Source: Acidobacteriota bacterium
Lineage (GTDB): Bacteria > Acidobacteriota > Terriglobia > Acidiferrales > UBA7541
Reading direction: 5' to 3'
Assembly (NCBI GenBank): GCA_003161495.1
Contig: PMOP01000123.1
Span: 1 to 9,651 of the forward strand
DNA length: 9,651 nucleotides
Numbering within the stretch: position 1 is the stretch's first letter; every line of letters starts with the position of its first letter. Shown one piece after another: positions 6,264 through 9,651 of this stretch. Made by a program: the position numbers and the translations under genes. The notes below the pieces were generated by a model. The model saw only the letters and a list, made by a program, of their open reading frames with translations. It was not told the DNA's origin and did not search any database.

Positions 6264-6324
6264 CCGGTGGAGCGCCACCGGCCGGACGAGCGAGTACGAA
6301 GCGGTTTGCGCGGCGAATGCCGCG
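6264..6324 (+). other. bioB leader with two hairpins
   Basis: CCGGTGG (6264-6270) pairs with CCACCGG (6275-6281) around AGCG, starting at the predicted 5' end of the transcript. CGCGGC (6309-6314) pairs with GCCGCG (6319-6324) around GAAT. Neither is followed by a T-run, so these are not terminators. A 5' stem of this kind may stabilise the mRNA. The second hairpin buries the upstream in-frame ATG at 6317. Confidence 0.4.
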
Positions 6325-6352
6325 AGGAACAATCCGCAACGTCGATCGCCCC

Positions 6353-6359
6353 AGAGGAG
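6353..6359 (+). promoter_or_regulatory. bioB ribosome binding site for a TTG start
   Basis: AGAGGAG ends five bases before TTG at 6365. No comparable site precedes the in-frame ATG at 6317, which lies in a hairpin. This points to TTG initiation. Confidence 0.65.
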
Positions 6360-6364
6360 CGCCC

Positions 6365-7354
6365 TTGTCGCAAAAAGATGCAGGCGTATCGCCAGCCAGG
6401 ACTGCCCTGCGCCATGATTGGACGCGCGAACAAATTCGCGGCATTTACCGGCAGCCGCTGCCCGACCTACTCTATTCGGCTCAAAAGGCGCATCGCGAAT
6501 TTCACGATCCGCGGCGCGTCCAGTTCTGCCGCCTGCTCTCCATCAAAACGGGCGGGTGCCCCGAAGATTGCACGTACTGTCCGCAGAGCGCGCATTACAC
6601 GACAGAGGTTTCGCGCGGCGGGCTGCTTCCCGTGGACGAAGTTGTGGAGTTTGCAGAGCGCGCACGCAGCGAAGGCGCGACGCGTTTCTGCATGGGGGCG
6701 GCTTGGCGGCAAGTGCAGGATGGCGAAGATTTTGAAAATATTCTGAAGATGGTGAGCCGCGTGGCCAGGCTCGGCATGGAAGTTTGCTGCTCGCTCGGCA
6801 TGCTCGACGATTCGCAGGCCGGGCGACTGGCCGACGCGGGCCTGACCGCGTACAACCACAACCTCGACACTTCGCCCGAATTTTACGGACAGATCATCAC
6901 AACGCGCAATTACGACGATCGCCTCCGCACCCTGGCGTCCGTGCGAAAAGCCGGCGTCACGGTTTGCTGCGGAGGGATTATCGGCCTCGGCGAATCGGAA
7001 GGCGATCGCATCGGCTTGCTCCACCAGCTTTCCTCGCTCGATCCGCATCCGGAAAGCGTTCCCATCAATGCGCTCGTGCGCGTCGCCGGAACCCCGCTCG
7101 AACATCTGGACGCGCTCGATCCTCTTGTCTTTGTGCGCACGATTGCCACGGCGCGAATTTTGATGCCGGCTTCGATGGTTCGCCTTAGCGCTGGGCGCAA
7201 GGCGCTTTCCCGCGAAGCGGTCGCGCTTTGTTTTGTGGCCGGCGCCAATTCCCTTTTCATCGGCGAAAAACTGCTGACCACTCCGAATCCTGAACCGGAT
7301 GACGACGCGGCGATGCTTCAATCCCTGGGGCTCGAGCCGCTGCCGCTGCAGTAG
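6365..7354 (+). CDS. bioB: Biotin synthase, radical SAM (BioB)
   Basis: Last step of biotin synthesis: insertion of sulfur into dethiobiotin using S-adenosylmethionine, a [4Fe-4S] and a sacrificial [2Fe-2S] cluster, in the cytosol. With the TTG start the protein has 329 residues, normal for the family. The radical SAM motif is C65-x3-C69-x2-C72 ([16 protein letters not shown]). The other cluster ligands are present: C109 in [10 protein letters not shown]141 in [10 protein letters not shown]201 in [12 protein letters not shown], and the arginine of RLSAGR (273). [22 protein letters not shown] and the C-terminal [12 protein letters not shown] are typical. It is first in the bioB-bioF-bioD-bioA operon, with bioF 13 bases downstream. 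The longer frame from ATG 6317 would add 16 unconserved residues. Confidence 0.97.
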   Translation: MSQKDAGVSPARTALRHDWTREQIRGIYRQPLPDLLYSAQKAHREFHDPRRVQFCRLLSIKTGGCPEDCTYCPQSAHYTTEVSRGGLLPVDEVVEFAERARSEGATRFCMGAAWRQVQDGEDFENILKMVSRVARLGMEVCCSLGMLDDSQAGRLADAGLTAYNHNLDTSPEFYGQIITTRNYDDRLRTLASVRKAGVTVCCGGIIGLGESEGDRIGLLHQLSSLDPHPESVPINALVRVAGTPLEHLDALDPLVFVRTIATARILMPASMVRLSAGRKALSREAVALCFVAGANSLFIGEKLLTTPNPEPDDDAAMLQSLGLEPLPLQ

Positions 7355-7367
7355 GAAAAATATTTTC

Positions 7368-8531
7368 GTGGATATAAACCAACGCATCCTCGCCGAGCTT
7401 TCCGATCTCGAATCTCGCGCCGAACTTCGCCACCTGGAAACGCCGCAAGGCATCGATTTCAGCTCCAACGATTACCTCGGCCTCGCCGCCGATCCGCGAA
7501 TGAAGCAAGCCGTCCTGAACGCTGTGACTAGCTCTTCCCGGATCGCATCCACCGGCTCTCGTTCTTTGTCCGGGCATTCGGAAGTGTGGATTCTTCTCGA
7601 GCATGATTTTGCTCGATGGGTTGGCACGGAATCGGCGCTGTACTTCACCTCCGGCTACGCTGCCAATATTGGCCTGTTGAGCGCGTTATTGCAGCCCGAT
7701 GACGTCGTGTTCTCGGACAGCGCTAATCACGCCAGCCTGATCGACGGAATACGCCTTGCAAAATGTCGCCGCGTTATTTTTCCGCATCTCGACTTGAATT
7801 TTTTGGAAGATGAACTTCGCCGCAGCGTATCCAATGCCGGAGCGCGCGTGATCGTCGTCGAGAGCATCTTCAGCATGGAGGGCGATCGCGCGCCGCTCGG
7901 TGACCTTTCTGCGCTCGCTGAACGTTACGCCGCCGAACTAATTGTCGATGAAGCGCACGCGATTGGCGTGCGCGGCCTGCGCGGAAGCGGTTGCGTGGCG
8001 GAAGCGGGGCTGTCCAATCGTGTATTCGCGACGGTGCACACCTGCGGCAAAGCCCTCGCGGCCGCCGGCGCATTCGTTTGCGGATCGGATAACCTGCGCC
8101 GCTTTCTGATCAATCGCGCGCGCACTTTTATTTTCAACACGGGGTTGCCGCCGTATTTCGCTTCGCAGGTTGCCGCCGGAATGAGTCTCGCCGCGGAAGC
8201 GGAATCTGAACGCGCTCGCGTGATGGAATTAAGCGTTTTCTTGAGAAATGAATTACAAAGCAACGGCTTTGACGCCGCCGGGAGCGATTCGCAAATCGTG
8301 CCTGTCATTCTGGGATCGAACGATGCCGCAGTCACTTTTGCCGATTGCCTCGGAACAATGGGATTCGGCATTCGCGCGATTCGTCCACCTACAGTGCCTG
8401 CGGGAACAGCGCGACTTCGCTTGTCCCTCACCGCGAAACATTCCAAAGAAATTCTTGCCGAGCTGGTTGCCGCAATGATTCAAGCCCGCAGCGAAAATCG
8501 AATCGCGCGTACGGTTTCCGTTTCCCGATGA
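7368..8531 (+). CDS. bioF: 8-amino-7-oxononanoate synthase (BioF)
   Basis: PLP-dependent decarboxylating condensation of pimeloyl-ACP (or pimeloyl-CoA) with L-alanine to give KAPA. The GTG start gives 387 residues, as expected for the family. Motifs seen: IDFSSNDYLGLAADPR (29-44), STGSRSLSGHSEVWILLE, DSANHASLIDG with the PLP-stacking His at 121, ESIFSMEGDRAPL, VDEAHAIGVRG with D194 and H197, and TCGKALAAAGAFV, where K228 should form the Schiff base. RPPTVPAGTARLRLSLTAKH is the C-terminal substrate-binding segment. The GTG is 13 bases after the bioB stop, with AGGA overlapping that stop (7353-7356) as a somewhat distant ribosome site. An in-frame ATG at 7299 lies within bioB and adds residues unlike the family. 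The stop overlaps the bioD start. Confidence 0.95.
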   Translation: MDINQRILAELSDLESRAELRHLETPQGIDFSSNDYLGLAADPRMKQAVLNAVTSSSRIASTGSRSLSGHSEVWILLEHDFARWVGTESALYFTSGYAANIGLLSALLQPDDVVFSDSANHASLIDGIRLAKCRRVIFPHLDLNFLEDELRRSVSNAGARVIVVESIFSMEGDRAPLGDLSALAERYAAELIVDEAHAIGVRGLRGSGCVAEAGLSNRVFATVHTCGKALAAAGAFVCGSDNLRRFLINRARTFIFNTGLPPYFASQVAAGMSLAAEAESERARVMELSVFLRNELQSNGFDAAGSDSQIVPVILGSNDAAVTFADCLGTMGFGIRAIRPPTVPAGTARLRLSLTAKHSKEILAELVAAMIQARSENRIARTVSVSR

Positions 8532-9157
8532 ATGGATATTTCGTGACCGGGACGGACACGAACGTGGGAAAAACTGTTCTGTCCGCACTCCTCGTCGCCG
8601 CGCTGGGCGCCGTGTATTGGAAACCCGTGCAAACAGGCGCAACCGAAGGCACCGATCGCGAATCCGTCCGCGCATGGTCGGAAGCCACGGAAGATCGGCT
8701 TCCTCTGGAGCGATTTCGGTTTGATCCGCCGGTTTCGCCGCATCTGGCTTCGCGCGAAGCTGGAATTCCAATCGCCCTCGATGCGTTCCAATTTCCGGAA
8801 GCGCCCGCCAGCCGGAAATGGATTGTCGAGGGCGCCGGCGGAGTGATGGTACCTCTCAACGAACGCGAGCTGATGCGCGATCTCATGCGGCGAATCGGAT
8901 TCCCGGTCATCGTCGCCGCGCGCACATCGCTCGGAACGATCAATCACACGCTCTTGACTCTTGCCGCGTTGCGGGAAGCGCAGCTGCCGATTTGCGGAGT
9001 GGCTCTCATCGGCGACGAAAACATCGAGAATCGCTGCGCGATCGAACACTACGGCGACGTTCGCGTCATCGGCCACATCCCGATCCTGGAAAAAATTAAT
9101 CGCGCGGCGCTGCTTGACGTATATCAAAAACATTTCGATCTCCGGGCATTCCAATAA
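8528..9157 (+). CDS. bioD: Dethiobiotin synthetase (BioD)
   Basis: ATP-dependent closure of the ureido ring: DAPA plus CO2 gives dethiobiotin. The protein has 209 residues, slightly shorter than the E. coli enzyme. The P-loop GTDTNVGKT (8-16) is the BioD version of Walker A; KPVQTG (32-37) is the conserved active-site stretch, EGAGG (101-105) carries the catalytic Glu region, and SLGTINHTLLT (134-144) is the family signature near the dimer interface. The ATG overlaps the bioF stop as ATGA, so translation is probably coupled. The region between KPVQTG and EGAGG is a little compressed compared with E. coli. BioA follows after three bases. Confidence 0.94.
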   Translation: MNGYFVTGTDTNVGKTVLSALLVAALGAVYWKPVQTGATEGTDRESVRAWSEATEDRLPLERFRFDPPVSPHLASREAGIPIALDAFQFPEAPASRKWIVEGAGGVMVPLNERELMRDLMRRIGFPVIVAARTSLGTINHTLLTLAALREAQLPICGVALIGDENIENRCAIEHYGDVRVIGHIPILEKINRAALLDVYQKHFDLRAFQ

Positions 9158-9160
9158 ATC

Positions 9161-9651
9161 ATGAGCTCCTCCGATCTCCATCTCTGGCATCCGTTCACGC
9201 AGGAAGGCGTCGATCCGCCACCTCTTTCCATTCGCGGCGGGAAAGGCGTCTATCTCGAAACGCAGGACGGACGCCAGATTCTGGACGCGATTTCGTCGTG
9301 GTGGGTCAATCTTCACGGCCACTCGCATCCGGCGATTGCAGAAGCCGTTGCAAAACAAGCGGCGCGGCTCGAACACGTCCTCTTCGCGGGATTTTCCCAC
9401 GAGCCCGCCGAAGAACTTGCGGCCCGTCTCGGCAAAATTGTTCCGCCGCCGCTGCGCCACGTTTTCTTCTCGGATGACGGCTCGACCGCGGTGGAAGTCG
9501 CGCTGAAACTAGCCCTTCAATATTGGAAGAATTGCGGACATCCAAAAAAACGCCGGATTGTCGCGCTCGAAAACGCCTATCACGGCGACACGGTGGGCGC
9601 GATGTCCGTGAGCGACGATTCACCATTCACAGCGGCGTTCGACTCCATGCG
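9161..9651 (+). CDS. bioA: Adenosylmethionine-8-amino-7-oxononanoate aminotransferase (BioA), 3' cut by window
   Basis: PLP aminotransferase that uses S-adenosylmethionine as amino donor to convert KAPA to DAPA. Only the first 163 residues are in the window, and the frame is open to the edge. Visible signatures are LWHPFTQ (8-14), SSWWVNLHGHSHP (45-57) with the two substrate-pocket tryptophans, VFFSDDGSTAVEVALKLALQYW (101-122) with the phosphate-binding Gly-Ser, and AYHGDTVGAMSV (139-150). These match BioA rather than general class-III aminotransferases. The PLP lysine lies beyond the window. The start is three bases after bioD; no strong ribosome site is seen, so coupled translation is likely. 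Confidence 0.93.
   Translation, partial: MSSSDLHLWHPFTQEGVDPPPLSIRGGKGVYLETQDGRQILDAISSWWVNLHGHSHPAIAEAVAKQAARLEHVLFAGFSHEPAEELAARLGKIVPPPLRHVFFSDDGSTAVEVALKLALQYWKNCGHPKKRRIVALENAYHGDTVGAMSVSDDSPFTAAFDSM

Noticed and set aside
6317..6364. bioB start at ATG 6317
   Set aside because: The ATG is inside a hairpin, lacks a ribosome site, and the added residues do not look like BioB; AGAGGAG before TTG 6365 is better.
7299..7367. bioF start at ATG 7299 inside bioB
   Set aside because: It would add 23 residues unlike the family; GTG 7368 gives the normal length and N-terminus.

Overview
The window looks like the chromosome of a GC-rich, free-living Gram-negative-type bacterium, most likely an acidobacterium. 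This is inferred from gene style, a PilT-type motor with a Pro/Ala-rich N-terminus, a bioB-bioF-bioD-bioA order and a GTAG-footed GC-palindrome repeat; no rRNA or marker gene settles it. Nothing looks phage- or plasmid-borne.

Layout. (1) 164-3121, minus strand: a copper-resistance operon, csoR then copA, with a good promoter whose spacer holds a C-tract operator. (2) 3222-3467, plus strand, divergent from csoR: a small cysteine-free protein that seems to have the heavy-metal-associated (HMA) fold and may be leaderless. (3) 3468-4373: about 900 bases without a convincing protein gene. It holds a REP-like hairpin with a GTAG foot (3504-3526), a strong minus-strand intrinsic terminator (3563-3609), and in front of it a compact multi-hairpin domain closed by an 11-bp stem (3613-3769). 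This is probably a structured non-coding RNA on the minus strand, possibly of the HEARO/omega-RNA type linked to IS200/IS605-family IscB elements, but with no IscB gene beside it. (4) 4374-5567: a PilT-type pilus retraction ATPase. (5) 5760-6071: a small exported Cys-rich protein of unknown function. (6) 6193-9651: a biotin operon, bioB-bioF-bioD-bioA, with a promoter embedded in nested inverted repeats, a leader with two hairpins and tightly coupled genes; bioA runs off the window.

How the genes work together. CsoR should sense cytosolic Cu(I) and release its operator, inducing itself and the CopA exporter; the divergent small protein may share that control. The four bio genes encode the aminotransferase, synthase, ligase and sulfur-insertion steps from pimeloyl-ACP (or pimeloyl-CoA) to biotin. 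The pilus ATPase and the Cys-rich protein show no clear link to either group. The most novel part is the orphan structured RNA and the REP-like hairpin next to it.
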